NCBI GenBank assembly: GCA_040702975.1
Contig: CP159990.1
Location: 744,001-808,000, forward strand
Source: Roseburia hominis
GTDB lineage: Bacteria; Bacillota; Clostridia; Lachnospirales; Lachnospiraceae
Direction: 5' to 3'
DNA: 64,000 bases
In this document: one piece after another, positions 25,111 to 32,972 of the stretch
How the letters are laid out: each line of letters opens with the position of its first letter
Position numbering within the stretch: the first letter of the stretch is position 1
Notes under the pieces: model-generated
What the model was told of the DNA's origin: nothing
The model's database searches: none
The model's input: only the letters and a program-made list of their open reading frames with translations
Made by a program: the position numbers and the translations under genes

Positions 25111-25314
25111 ATGGAAATGGAATTTTCAAAAGATGACTTAATAGAAGCGAAAAGACAGATTGATTCAACACTGCATAAGTTAAGGGAAACGATAAAGACT
25201 TTAGAATCCAAAGAAAATGTGGAAAGGTATAAATCACAAATCACACTGGCAAAAAGGCGGGTAAGAGCCTTTGAAATTGCGAATTGCTTTATTGAAAATG
25301 AAATTGAAAAATGA
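25111..25314 (+). CDS. Small helical protein
   Basis: 67 residues from ATG 25111, with TTTGGAGGAGG upstream. It is predicted as one long amphipathic or coiled-coil helix pair ('DDLIEAKRQIDSTLHKLRET', 'LAKRRVRAFEIANCFIENEI'). Composition and length suit a structural or regulatory partner. No family recognised; the good ribosome site argues it is expressed. Confidence 0.6.
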   Translation: MEMEFSKDDLIEAKRQIDSTLHKLRETIKTLESKENVERYKSQITLAKRRVRAFEIANCFIENEIEK

Positions 25315-25412
25315 ACAGCTTTCTGTCTGCTAGGTGACAAATATTTCTGTATATATAATGAACTAAGGAGAAGGAGCGAAAGAAAAAAATAGGAATTGAG
25401 GAATGTGAACTT

Positions 25413-26201
25413 ATGAATATAACAGATAAAAATATAGATGGCGGAAAAGCATTTGATTGGGGTAAAACTTCAACAGATTATGCAAAGTTCCGTGACATTT
25501 ACCCGCAGGAATTTTATGATAAAATAATAAAACGTGAACTATGTATGAAAGGACAGCGTGTTCTTGATGTAGGAACAGGAACCGGAGTGCTGCTAAGAAG
25601 TATGTATCGTTATGGTGCCAAGTGGACAGGTACAGATATTTCTGCGAATCAGGTGGAACAGGCAAGAATTCTTTCCAAAGGTATGGATATTGACTATTAT
25701 TCACTGCCTACAGAAGATATAGATTTTCCAGAAAATTCTTTTGATGTAATTACCGCATGTCAGTGCTTTTGGTATTTTAATCACGAACAGGTTAAATCTA
25801 AGTTTTTTCGTATGCTGAAACCGGATGGACGTATTCTTATATTGTATATGGCATGGCTACCCTTTGAAGACAAAATTGCAGGAGAAAGTGAAAGGCTTGT
25901 TTTAAAATACAGTCCTAAGTGGAGTGGAGCGGGAGAAACTATTCATCCAATATTCATTCCTGATTGCTATAAGGAAAAATTTGAACTGGTTTATCATGAG
26001 GAATATCCTTTGAAGGTGCGTTTCACCCGTGAAAGTTGGAATGGCAGAATGAAAGCCTGCCGAGGCATTGGTGCTTCTCTAACAGAGCAGGAGATTTCTG
26101 CGTGGGAAAAGGAACATATTAAATTACTTGCAGAAATTGCTCCTTCTGAGTTTGATATTTTACATTATGCTGCTATTGCCGAGTTAAAAGTAATAAAATA
26201 A
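25413..26201 (+). CDS. Class I SAM-dependent methyltransferase
   Basis: 262 residues from ATG 25413. Motif I 'QRVLDVGTGTGVLLRSMYRY' (about 48-67), motif II region 'KWTGTDISANQV', and 'NSFDVITACQCFWYFNHEQV' as the post-motif. The last resembles small-molecule methyltransferases. The N-terminal 'KAFDWGKTSTDYAKFRDIYP' is a common substrate-cap start in this group. It is not closely similar to the methyltransferase at 13041. Substrate unknown. Confidence 0.87.
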   Translation: MNITDKNIDGGKAFDWGKTSTDYAKFRDIYPQEFYDKIIKRELCMKGQRVLDVGTGTGVLLRSMYRYGAKWTGTDISANQVEQARILSKGMDIDYYSLPTEDIDFPENSFDVITACQCFWYFNHEQVKSKFFRMLKPDGRILILYMAWLPFEDKIAGESERLVLKYSPKWSGAGETIHPIFIPDCYKEKFELVYHEEYPLKVRFTRESWNGRMKACRGIGASLTEQEISAWEKEHIKLLAEIAPSEFDILHYAAIAELKVIK

Positions 26202-26223
26202 ATATTGATTGAGGTGAACGATT

Positions 26224-26640
26224 TTGAAGGTATTAGTTAGTTCCTGTGTTATGGGTAAAAACTGTAAATACAATGGCGGCAATAATTATAATCCCAAAGT
26301 TATGGAGTTTTTAAGGGATAAAGACGTTATCGAAATTTGTCCTGAATTATTGGCTAATCTGCCAATTCCCCGGCCATCGGCTGAATTGGTGGATGGTGTT
26401 GTAATGAATATAAATGGAGAGAATGTTGATAAGGAATACCGCCATGCTGTTGAAATTTCCATGAAAGAAATTGAACACATGGATATTGATCTTGCAATCC
26501 TTCAATCGAGAAGCCCTACTTGCGGCGTGAATCAGGTTTACGATGGGAGTTTTACCGGGAAATTAGTAAAAGGGCAAGGGGTGTTTGCACAGGCACTCAT
26601 TAGAGCTGGTTATAAAGTAATAGATTCAGAGGATTTTTAG
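26224..26640 (+). CDS. DUF523-family protein
   Basis: 138 residues from TTG 26224, preceded by GAGGTGAAC. The family pattern is complete: 'VSSCVMGKNCKYNGGNNYN', 'ICPELLANLPIPRPSAEL', and 'AILQSRSPTCGVNQVYDGSF' with conserved cysteines at about 8, 13, 39 and 99. The cysteines suggest metal or sulfur chemistry, but the function of this widespread family is not settled. The gene is followed by a frameshifted wHTH copy. Confidence 0.88.
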   Translation: MKVLVSSCVMGKNCKYNGGNNYNPKVMEFLRDKDVIEICPELLANLPIPRPSAELVDGVVMNINGENVDKEYRHAVEISMKEIEHMDIDLAILQSRSPTCGVNQVYDGSFTGKLVKGQGVFAQALIRAGYKVIDSEDF

Positions 26641-26644
26641 AAAG

Positions 26645-26813
26645 CAGCCCATCCTGGGTTCTTTCACAAACCGTAATCTACGAAGCGGTCTGGAAAGAGC
26701 CGGGGGATAAGTGTCAGTCTGCGGTTGTGAATGTGGTGAGTGCGATTAGAAGGAAGATCGGAGATGGGTATATAGAGACTGTTGTTGGTAGCGGGTATCG
26801 GTTTGTGGGATGA
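26645..26813 (+). pseudogene. Frameshifted winged-helix module (wHTH copy 7)
   Basis: 'AHPGFFHKP' is the mutated end of the first helix pair, then the frame shifts; 'IYEAVWKEPGDKCQSAVVNV', 'VSAIRRKIGDGY' and 'TVVGSGYRFVG' follow in the next frame and stop at TGA 26811-26813. The DNA is very close to copy 2. Confidence 0.8.
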
Positions 26814-26817
26814 ATAA

Positions 26818-26864
26818 GAGCTGGTAGCGGGCATCTGGAAACAGGTGTGGCTATCAGCTTTTTT
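26818..26864 (+). terminator. Conserved hairpin behind wHTH copy 7
   Basis: Same core as at 11662 and 20028 (GAGCTGGTAGCGGGCATCTG, AAA, CAGGTGTGGCTATCAGCTT) and a T run. Confidence 0.8.
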
Positions 26865-26898
26865 ATATGATTAAATAAAATTTCCTTTTATTTTGGTA

Positions 26899-26926
26899 TT
26901 GACTTTAATAAAATTTATGCTATACT
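26899..26926 (+). promoter_or_regulatory. Promoter of the DUF2089-like operon
   Basis: TTGACT (26899-26904), 16-base AT-rich spacer, TATACT (26921-26926), 36 bases before the first gene of the trio. Confidence 0.65.
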
Positions 26927-26962
26927 AAGTTTTGTTAAAGAAATTATGAAAGGAGGATTGAA

Positions 26963-27259
26963 ATGGAACTAGATAAAATCCCACAATGGATACTTGCGCT
27001 AGAACAGGAGGATGCTACATTCTTAAAGAACTTTGTTTTGAAATCAGGCTCATTAAAAGAAATTGCTAAACTGTATGAAGTGTCGTATCCAACGGTACGT
27101 TTGCGCCTGGATAAGCTCATTCAAAAAATTGAGATGAATGACCGACAGGAGGAAGAACCATTCCAGACATTTATCAAAGGGTTGGCAGTTGATTCCCGTA
27201 TTGATTTAGAAACTGCAAAGATTATTATTGAAAAATATAAGCAAGAAAAGGAGAGGTAA
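26963..27259 (+). CDS. DUF2089-like helix-turn-helix protein
   Basis: 98 residues; ATG 26963 follows AAAGGAGG. The helix-turn-helix segment reads 'LKEIAKLYEVSYPTVRLRLD' (about 31-50), with 'DATFLKNFVLKSGS' ahead of it, a pattern of the DUF2089 C-terminal region. The zinc-ribbon half seen in many DUF2089 proteins is absent. It heads an operon with two small membrane proteins and probably regulates them. Confidence 0.78.
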   Translation: MELDKIPQWILALEQEDATFLKNFVLKSGSLKEIAKLYEVSYPTVRLRLDKLIQKIEMNDRQEEEPFQTFIKGLAVDSRIDLETAKIIIEKYKQEKER

Positions 27260-27260
27260 G

Positions 27261-27548
27261 ATGTTTGAATTATCAATAGGTTTTGCAATAGCAGGTATAC
27301 TTATGGTATTGGAATATCTCATTTGCACCAAATTAGAAAATCCATTATGGGGAGGAATTATTCCATTAATAATACTTATTGCTACAATTTGGATTTTTGC
27401 CAGCGGCAGAGTGCCGTTTGAATTGAAAACGGTTTTCCCGTTTGTTATTTGCAACAGTATTTTTTGGGGAGAATGGGATAATGGCAGAAAGAAATATGGC
27501 GAAAAGAAAAAAGAAGAAATGAATAAAATGCGTGCTAAGGACATTTAA
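27261..27548 (+). CDS. Small membrane protein A (NKMRAKDI tail)
   Basis: 95 residues; ATG 27261 follows the previous stop by one base, with AAAGGAGAGG in front. About three hydrophobic segments (4-22, 32-48, 58-70) then a charged tail ending 'KEEMNKMRAKDI'. The next protein has the same order and tail, so the two are paralogs. Likely partners of the DUF2089-like regulator; function unknown. Confidence 0.7.
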   Translation: MFELSIGFAIAGILMVLEYLICTKLENPLWGGIIPLIILIATIWIFASGRVPFELKTVFPFVICNSIFWGEWDNGRKKYGEKKKEEMNKMRAKDI

Positions 27549-27564
27549 ACTAGGAGGAAATATT

Positions 27565-27855
27565 ATGTTGATTGATTTTTTTAAGATTTTTGGTTCCATC
27601 ATTATCACACTTCTTATAGCTGGGATACAAAAATATATGAGTACAAGGAATACAGCCTTGTTAGGAGTAATTATTCCTATCATCTCTTGTGTCATTATGG
27701 GTTTATTAGTCTGGCTAAAAAATGTACCTCTTTCTACAGAATTAGTTATTGCCTGTGCTGTTATTATCATTTTGGAGCTTTTCCTTTGGATAGACGGCCG
27801 TAGAGAATATCGTTTCAAATCACTTAATAAAATGAAAGCAAAAGATATTGGATAA
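27565..27855 (+). CDS. Small membrane protein B (NKMKAKDI tail)
   Basis: 96 residues from ATG 27565, preceded by AGGAGG. Three hydrophobic segments and the ending 'LNKMKAKDIG' match protein A. The stop codon is immediately followed by the left end of the GGTAGTGTCAA transposon, so the original operon may have been longer. Confidence 0.7.
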   Translation: MLIDFFKIFGSIIITLLIAGIQKYMSTRNTALLGVIIPIISCVIMGLLVWLKNVPLSTELVIACAVIIILELFLWIDGRREYRFKSLNKMKAKDIG

Positions 27856-29774
27856 GGTAGTGTCAAGTAATCTATGAAAAAACGAGCCGAAAAAAACAGG
27901 CTCAAGTGAACCTTGAAAATTGCAAATATATCACACAATAAGTCCTCCGAAGGCTCAGGGCTCTGCCCTAAGAACCAGCAAGGAGCCAGCCCTTTGACCC
28001 ATTTTCGGGCTCTGCCCGAACCCGTCCTCGCCGGAAGGCAGGAAAAGGGCGCACTTGCCCCCTTTTCTGCTGTACAGGATAATCCGAGAACCTTATGTCA
28101 AGTGACTTTCGCGGCATAACGGGGCCCCTGCCCCATTATTCCACGGTTCACCTGACAACAGTTCCGCTCCGTTTATGCAGTTCCCGATTTTTGTAGATTC
28201 AGGATTGTCTGCTGACCGAGGAAGATCAGGAGCTGCCATTTTCCCGGCATATTGTCCGTGCCTTTCAGCATATCCACTTCGTTAAGTACATGATAGTTGT
28301 TGTGCTTGTGAGGACGGAGAAAGTTATAATAAGCAACCCATAAAGCCAGGTCATAGTTGGCACCGTCGATGTTGTCAAATCCGTTTGTTTTCCGGTAGGA
28401 TGCTTTGTATGTGCGGTTGAGCCGCTCGATCATCTGTTTGAATGGCCGGAACTCTTTGGAAACAGCATCGTCGTTGGTAAGTCCAATCACCTGAGTGATG
28501 TTGAATTTAAAAGCATCACCGAATTCATGGAAGAACTGCTGTGCCGCTAAGGGATAGGCACTGTAACCATCAGCAATAAAACGGAAGTTTTTGGGAAGTT
28601 CTTTCAAGTGGCGGAAGGCCATGCGCATCGCCATGATGCAGGGGCCGACACCACGGTTATCAGACACCTGGTAGCCGATAATGGAACGTTTGGCGGCGTC
28701 CATGATGAACCAGATATAGGTCTTGATCCCGCGGATTTTGATGTAGGTCTCATCAGCGGTAAAGGTATCACCGGCATCATAATCGTAGTTGTCTACAAAA
28801 GGTTTGATACAGATGGCGGCTGTCTTGCAGTAGTTGGCGATCTGCTGGTGGGAGATCTGGATGTTATACAGGTCTTTGAGAGCCTGCGAGGTCTTTCTGA
28901 GGGAAAGGCTGAGGTTCACGTGAAGTGTCAGACACAGGGACATGACATGGGAGTCGAACTTGCTGAACCTGAGGGAGGAAGCATTCCTGGGGAGAGAGTT
29001 TAAGTCCATCTTAAAGAAATCTATCGTGAATTCACGGTAGATATAATGGAGCTTGTATTCGTTCTTGCCATAATCTTTTTCGAGATGTTCTTTATCGACT
29101 TTCTTCAGGTTATGAAGATAGTAAGGGCATTTCGGGTTGACGCATTTATGGATGATAAAGTGCTTGCGTTCTTTCTTATGTGCCAGAGCGTTGCCGCAGT
29201 GAGGGCAGCGAAGGGTGTATTGTTTAGAGAAACGGTTCTCATCAGGAGAAAAAGTGGTGTTGCAGACCTTGCATTTAATCTGCCCCTTTTTACCGTTGTT
29301 GCGGTAGAGGAAGGGCTGGGGAGCATGACAGCAGGGACATATGAGGTCCTCAGGGATATCGCATTCCTTGCGGCGTGCAATAGGTCTGATCTTTTCGTGA
29401 TACTTGTGATCAAAGTAGGGAATCAGGAGCTGCCAGTCCCAGTCATTTTGATGGATCTGCATTTTGGGAAGCTCATCAGTTTTGAACTTCTGGTATTTAG
29501 GAGAATGAGAATCATCAAAGGCCCACTGCTTGAGGGGGATATATTTGCAGATAAAGTGAATCAGCCAGCAGTTTTGTTGGTAAAGATATTGAATTACAGA
29601 GAGTAAGTATTGTATAATGTCCATGAGCATTGGCTCCTTTCGTGAGTGTTGTTTTGGTCGATGACATTATACACGAAAAAGGGAGGTCAATGCTCTTTTT
29701 ATTGCAGATTTCCCTAAAAATCAAGGTTTTTATAAGATTTTGGAACAAAAAAACAGGTAGTTTTTGACACTACC
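27856..29774 (-). mobile_element. DDE transposon with GGTAGTGTCAA ends
   Basis: GGTAGTGTCAA at 27856-27866 and its reverse complement TTGACACTACC at 29764-29774 bound a 1919-bp element with one transposase gene. I see no matching target duplication at the junctions. The left part (27870-28172) is a non-coding, GC-rich region with several short hairpins (for example around GGGCTCTGCCC and CGGGCTCTGCCCG). Confidence 0.75.
28173..29630 (-). CDS. DDE transposase (IS6/IS240-like core, zinc-ribbon N-terminus)
   Basis: 485 residues; AAAGGAGCC precedes ATG 29630 (ATG 29624 is also possible). Residues about 92-185 contain three CxxC pairs ('CPCCHAPQPF', 'KCKVCNTTF', 'RCPHCGNALA', 'CVNPKCPYYL') that look like zinc ribbons. 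The catalytic core has 'FTADETYIKIRGIKTYIWFI' (first D), 'FIADGYSAYPLAAQQF' (second D) and 'FKQMIERLNRTYKASYR' (E), the IS6/IS240 pattern. It is longer than usual IS6 transposases (about 230) because of the N-terminal part. The frame is intact. Confidence 0.85.
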   Translation of the reverse strand: MLMDIIQYLLSVIQYLYQQNCWLIHFICKYIPLKQWAFDDSHSPKYQKFKTDELPKMQIHQNDWDWQLLIPYFDHKYHEKIRPIARRKECDIPEDLICPCCHAPQPFLYRNNGKKGQIKCKVCNTTFSPDENRFSKQYTLRCPHCGNALAHKKERKHFIIHKCVNPKCPYYLHNLKKVDKEHLEKDYGKNEYKLHYIYREFTIDFFKMDLNSLPRNASSLRFSKFDSHVMSLCLTLHVNLSLSLRKTSQALKDLYNIQISHQQIANYCKTAAICIKPFVDNYDYDAGDTFTADETYIKIRGIKTYIWFIMDAAKRSIIGYQVSDNRGVGPCIMAMRMAFRHLKELPKNFRFIADGYSAYPLAAQQFFHEFGDAFKFNITQVIGLTNDDAVSKEFRPFKQMIERLNRTYKASYRKTNGFDNIDGANYDLALWVAYYNFLRPHKHNNYHVLNEVDMLKGTDNMPGKWQLLIFLGQQTILNLQKSGTA

Positions 29775-29797
29775 GATTATCTGCAGGAGGTGTGAAC

Positions 29798-30172
29798 ATG
29801 AAAGAATATATTACAAAAACAGAGATGGAACACTGTCTGCAGGTAAAAGAAATCTTCAGGAAATTATCGGAAGGCGGCAGGGACTTTTGCGTAGTCGATG
29901 CGTACCCATTTGGATGTGAAGTGCTGGAGTGGTACGGTGAAGGGAGAGGCTTTGACCGGATCGTGCATTTTACAAAAGCTCCGGAGCTTTTTGATTATCT
30001 TCTGGAGACCTGGGAAAAGATTTACCTGTTTGATATGAAAGAACGGTATGGGGATACGGATATGGACGATGAGGAGATACTTAAAATCCTTCCGGAAGAA
30101 CGAAGAAAAGAGATGGCATCACTTAAGGAAGATTATATCATGCAGTATGAACAGTACAGGGTAAATTGGTAA
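29798..30172 (+). CDS. Hypothetical acidic protein
   Basis: 124 residues from ATG 29798 with CAGGAGG ahead. Rich in acidic and aromatic residues ('CEVLEWYGEGRGFDRIVHFT'), predicted alpha/beta. No family recognised. It lies between the transposon and the AbiE pair, ends at a shared bidirectional hairpin, and may be part of the defence cluster or of an element backbone. Confidence 0.55.
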   Translation: MKEYITKTEMEHCLQVKEIFRKLSEGGRDFCVVDAYPFGCEVLEWYGEGRGFDRIVHFTKAPELFDYLLETWEKIYLFDMKERYGDTDMDDEEILKILPEERRKEMASLKEDYIMQYEQYRVNW

Positions 30173-30191
30173 TGAGTGTTTAAAGAGAAAA

Positions 30192-30237
30192 GAGTCATGG
30201 ATTCCACGGAATGGGAATAACCATGACTCCGTTTTTT
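30192..30237 (+). terminator. Terminator between convergent genes
   Basis: GAGTCATGG (30192-30200) pairs with CCATGACTC (30221-30229) with an inner ATTCC/GGAAT, then six T's. It could serve both the + gene and the AbiEii gene arriving from the right. Confidence 0.8.
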
Positions 30238-31150
30238 ATTCAAAATAGTGTCCATCAACTAAATACTGAAGACTGGATATTGCAGTTTCATAGGAGACTG
30301 GTGAAAAAAGCAGATTTTCTGTGATTTGTTTATAGTCCTGCTTATAAACGCTTTTGCTGATGATTTCTCTCAGAATGCAGTTTATATTGATTCCGTCTGC
30401 CGCAGATGGGCAGATTGGAAGCTGCGCACGTAATGCACGGACTTCACTGATCAGGGATGCAAAGGATTCTGGAAGGATAGTATTCTCCAGAATTTTATGT
30501 ATATCATAAAGGTGTCTGGAATGGCGGTCTGTATTTCCTGCCATATAGTAGTCGCAAAGAGCAAATACTTTATCGACCAGTGTACGTTCGATAGCCTGTA
30601 CGGTAATTTCAAACGGCATCAGATTAAATTCTTCAGCTAAGTGTATCTGATTCGACTGCCGTAAGAAGCGATAGATATAATTGTCGGTCATGCGTACGGT
30701 TGTTGGAAATGGAAGCAAGGCAATATAGGTTTCAATAACCAGTTCTGTCTTGATTTCCAATACCGGTGCATAAACTGACGGATATGCAGCACGATAGCAG
30801 TTGTAATTGCGGCGGCTCCGGGTTTGCTCCAAATTGGTAATTGGAAGGCTCAGAGTATCCATAGAGGCAATAATGGCTTTTTTGAGCTGGCGTTTTTTAC
30901 TTTCACCGGGGATGCCTTCCGAAGCAGCGTAGGAGATATCTATATCTTCAGAGAAACGGTCAAGGATCTGGTAGCATTTGGTCAGGGAGGTTCCTCCCTT
31001 AAATACCATTCCCTCAATACGTGCAGAAAGCTCACGTAAGGCAAGTGTCACATAATAATCTTTTTCTACAATATTTGGTGGTATATGTAGCTCTAAGGAA
31101 GTGGCAGTAACCAATTCTCCGAAGGCTTCTTTATCCTGATGTAAATTCAT
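30236..31150 (-). CDS. abiEii: AbiEii-type nucleotidyltransferase toxin
   Basis: 304 residues. The nucleotidyltransferase core is 'MVFKGGTSLTKCYQILDRFS' then 'EDIDISY' (about 47-73), the GGTSL-K and D-D pattern of the type IV toxin family, which adds nucleotides to tRNAs or other targets and stops growth in phage-infected cells. The later helical region carries 'TLVDKVFALCDYYMAGN' and 'RHLYDIHKIL', also typical. It overlaps the antitoxin gene by 20 bases. The two form a type IV toxin-antitoxin and abortive-infection system. Confidence 0.9.
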   Translation of the reverse strand: MNLHQDKEAFGELVTATSLELHIPPNIVEKDYYVTLALRELSARIEGMVFKGGTSLTKCYQILDRFSEDIDISYAASEGIPGESKKRQLKKAIIASMDTLSLPITNLEQTRSRRNYNCYRAAYPSVYAPVLEIKTELVIETYIALLPFPTTVRMTDNYIYRFLRQSNQIHLAEEFNLMPFEITVQAIERTLVDKVFALCDYYMAGNTDRHSRHLYDIHKILENTILPESFASLISEVRALRAQLPICPSAADGININCILREIISKSVYKQDYKQITENLLFSPVSYETAISSLQYLVDGHYFE

Positions 31151-31760
31151 AAATCAATCCTCCTTCGATGAGTTTCTTAGCGGTATTTCCAGTAATCGCT
31201 GGCATGATCTCAGTTAGCTGTGTTTGGGAAAAACCCTTTTCACGGATATAGTTTTTGTAAAGAGCCAGGGCATCCTCTTTTTCTAACTCTGCATATCGGT
31301 CCATTTGTCCAATGGCATCAATTACTTGCAAAAGTTCCGCATTTTCCTGCGTCACAGTGACTGCAGGGCGTTTCAGGCGAATGGACTGTCCGCCAACAGT
31401 AACGATACGGCCTTTTGTAGATTCTTTATTTGTCACAATTTCCATTACTGCAGGCATCTGGGTGGTCAGCCCAATCTGGTTGGCAAAAAAAGCGCCAGAG
31501 AAGTATCCGAAAGTAGAGGAATCATTTTTTATATATTTGCGGATAATGACTTTTAAAGGATCCATATAGGTTTTGCTTAGCAACCGGGATGTTTTGGGAA
31601 GGTAGTAAATTCCTGTATCAAACCGTACCAGATCACCGGATTTTACCATGCGCTTAAAATACTGACGCAGGGAATTGTCATTCATATTATCAAACTGAAG
31701 GTCGCTGATAAAAATAGGTTCATTATACCCGTATGTCTTTTCCAGATATTCTTTTAGCAT
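31131..31760 (-). CDS. abiEi: AbiEi-type antitoxin regulator (DUF6088-like)
   Basis: 209 residues from ATG 31760, which lies at a suitable distance after AAAGGAG; an in-frame ATG at 31787 is less likely. The N-terminal winged helix includes 'LRQYFKRMVKSGDLVRFDTG', 'IYYLPK'. Then comes the AbiEi-like body 'FGYFSGAFFANQIGLTTQMP' and 'VTNKES'. Antitoxins of this group bind their own promoter and neutralise the AbiEii enzyme without direct contact. It lies upstream of and overlaps the toxin gene. Confidence 0.85.
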   Translation of the reverse strand: MLKEYLEKTYGYNEPIFISDLQFDNMNDNSLRQYFKRMVKSGDLVRFDTGIYYLPKTSRLLSKTYMDPLKVIIRKYIKNDSSTFGYFSGAFFANQIGLTTQMPAVMEIVTNKESTKGRIVTVGGQSIRLKRPAVTVTQENAELLQVIDAIGQMDRYAELEKEDALALYKNYIREKGFSQTQLTEIMPAITGNTAKKLIEGGLIYEFTSG

Positions 31761-31863
31761 AGATTCATCCACTCCTTTCACCCCCATAATACTATATTTA
31801 TACCTAAGAAGTCAATAAATATGTCATTTATATTATGGACAGAGTATCTGGAAATATTCTTTA

Positions 31864-32061
31864 TCAGGAAGCATGATAGGATCTGGAATGGATCAGGTGA
31901 TAAAAACTGATGGTACGCACGATACAGCATATCCCGATCAGGATGCTGAGAATCAGGAACATCCTGTCATTTGCATGGATGCCGTAGATGCACCCAAAAA
32001 GGACATAAAATAAGCCGATTGCCGCCTGGACAATCAGCTTTGAAAATAATGGTTTTGGCAT
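31864..32061 (-). CDS. Small two-helix membrane protein
   Basis: 65 residues; GAAAGGAGTCTT stands before ATG 32061. Two hydrophobic helices (about 7-24 and 32-50) and a histidine/serine-rich tail. It lies 104 bases upstream of the AbiE pair on the same strand and may be co-transcribed. No family recognised. Confidence 0.6.
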   Translation of the reverse strand: MPKPLFSKLIVQAAIGLFYVLFGCIYGIHANDRMFLILSILIGICCIVRTISFYHLIHSRSYHAS

Positions 32062-32080
32062 AAGACTCCTTTCATAGTCG

Positions 32081-32281
32081 TTGGAACCAGTAGTTGGTGG
32101 AGTTATTGGAGGTGGTTTGACCTATGTGTCATTCAAACCATGCTGTGATAAATTGAAAGCATCTTTACAAGATACTTTGCTGAGTAATCCAGATCATAAG
32201 GCTACGGATGAAGAAAATGAGATTATTATTGATGTTGAAGACGTAGAGATGACAGAGAGTGTAGAGGAAACTGAAGAATAA
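32081..32281 (+). pseudogene. C-terminal fragment of a larger protein (EcsC-like?)
   Basis: The frame opens near TTG 32081 and reads 'PVVGGVIGGGLTYVSFKPCC', then a helix and an acidic tail to TAA 32281. The glycine-rich start resembles the end of EcsC-type proteins, but the body is missing and there is no ribosome site. A strong terminator follows, as after a real gene end. Confidence 0.5.
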
Positions 32282-32291
32282 TTAGACAAAC

Positions 32292-32329
32292 AAAAGCTGT
32301 AAAATTTTAAGTTGAATTTTACAGCTTTT
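32292..32329 (+). terminator. Terminator
   Basis: A perfect 15-bp stem, AAAAGCTGTAAAATT with AATTTTACAGCTTTT, and an 8-base loop. Symmetric, so it can work in both directions. Confidence 0.8.
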
Positions 32330-32384
32330 CTGCATATAATAAACGTAGAGGAAAAGTAGTAGACTGGAAAGGAGATTGGTGTAT

Positions 32385-32633
32385 ATGGCAAATATTTTAC
32401 CGGTATCTGATTTGAGAAATTATAATGAAGTTTTAAAGAATTGCCGGACAGGAGAGCCGGTGTTTTTGACAAAAAATGGCAGAGGGCGTTTTGTAGTGCT
32501 TGATATAGAAGATTATGAACGTGATCGAGAAGAGAAAAAACTTCTGATGAAACTGCAAGAAGCGGAAGAAGCAGTAAAAGATGGGGAAGGCTGGCTCAGC
32601 TTGGATGAATTAAAAGCACTTGTGGGGGAATAA
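32385..32633 (+). CDS. Phd/YefM-type antitoxin
   Basis: 82 residues from ATG 32385, after AAAGGAG. The start 'ILPVSDLRNYNEVLKNCRTG', 'EPVFLTKNGRGRFVVLDIED' is the Phd/YefM DNA-binding domain; the acidic C-terminal helix ('LLMKLQEAEEAVKDGEGWLS') would wrap the toxin. It ends four bases before the RelE-like toxin gene. Expected to repress its own promoter together with the toxin. Confidence 0.9.
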   Translation: MANILPVSDLRNYNEVLKNCRTGEPVFLTKNGRGRFVVLDIEDYERDREEKKLLMKLQEAEEAVKDGEGWLSLDELKALVGE

Positions 32634-32636
32634 AAT

Positions 32637-32936
32637 ATGCTGAAATTACGGATTACCCCATTAGTTGCAGTAGATTTAAAAGGGATACGGGATTATATCG
32701 CTGAAGATAACGAAGAGTATGCGACAAAGACGATTAACGAGATTTACGGCAAATTTGAAAATATTCAGATGTTTCCGGGAATAGGTACGGATCTTTCTAA
32801 AAGAGTTAGCTTCAGGACAGATTATAAATATGCAGTCTGGAAAGATTATGTTATTATTTATAAAGTGGGAAAAGAGTATGTGGAAATTTACCGAGTGGTG
32901 AATCGGTATCAGGATATTACAAGAATTTTTACGTAG
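32637..32936 (+). CDS. RelE/ParE-family toxin
   Basis: 99 residues from ATG 32637. The family pattern is complete: N-terminal helix pair 'AVDLKGIRDYIAEDNEEYAT', 'INEIYGKFENIQMFPGIGTD', and C-terminal strands 'YKYAVWKDYVIIYKVGKEYV', 'EIYRVVNRYQD'. Relatives either cut mRNA on the ribosome (RelE) or block gyrase (ParE); 'FPGIGTDL' with the 'YKVG...VEIYRVV' end leans to the ParE/RelE mixed group. The GmrSD-like gene follows by 36 bases. Confidence 0.9.
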   Translation: MLKLRITPLVAVDLKGIRDYIAEDNEEYATKTINEIYGKFENIQMFPGIGTDLSKRVSFRTDYKYAVWKDYVIIYKVGKEYVEIYRVVNRYQDITRIFT

Positions 32937-32972
32937 AATTAACGTTAACTGGATACACAAAGGAGAAAGGAT

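Noticed and set aside
27870..28172. Short open frame at 27913-28119
   Set aside because: Lies in the hairpin-rich non-coding end of the transposon and has no family resemblance.
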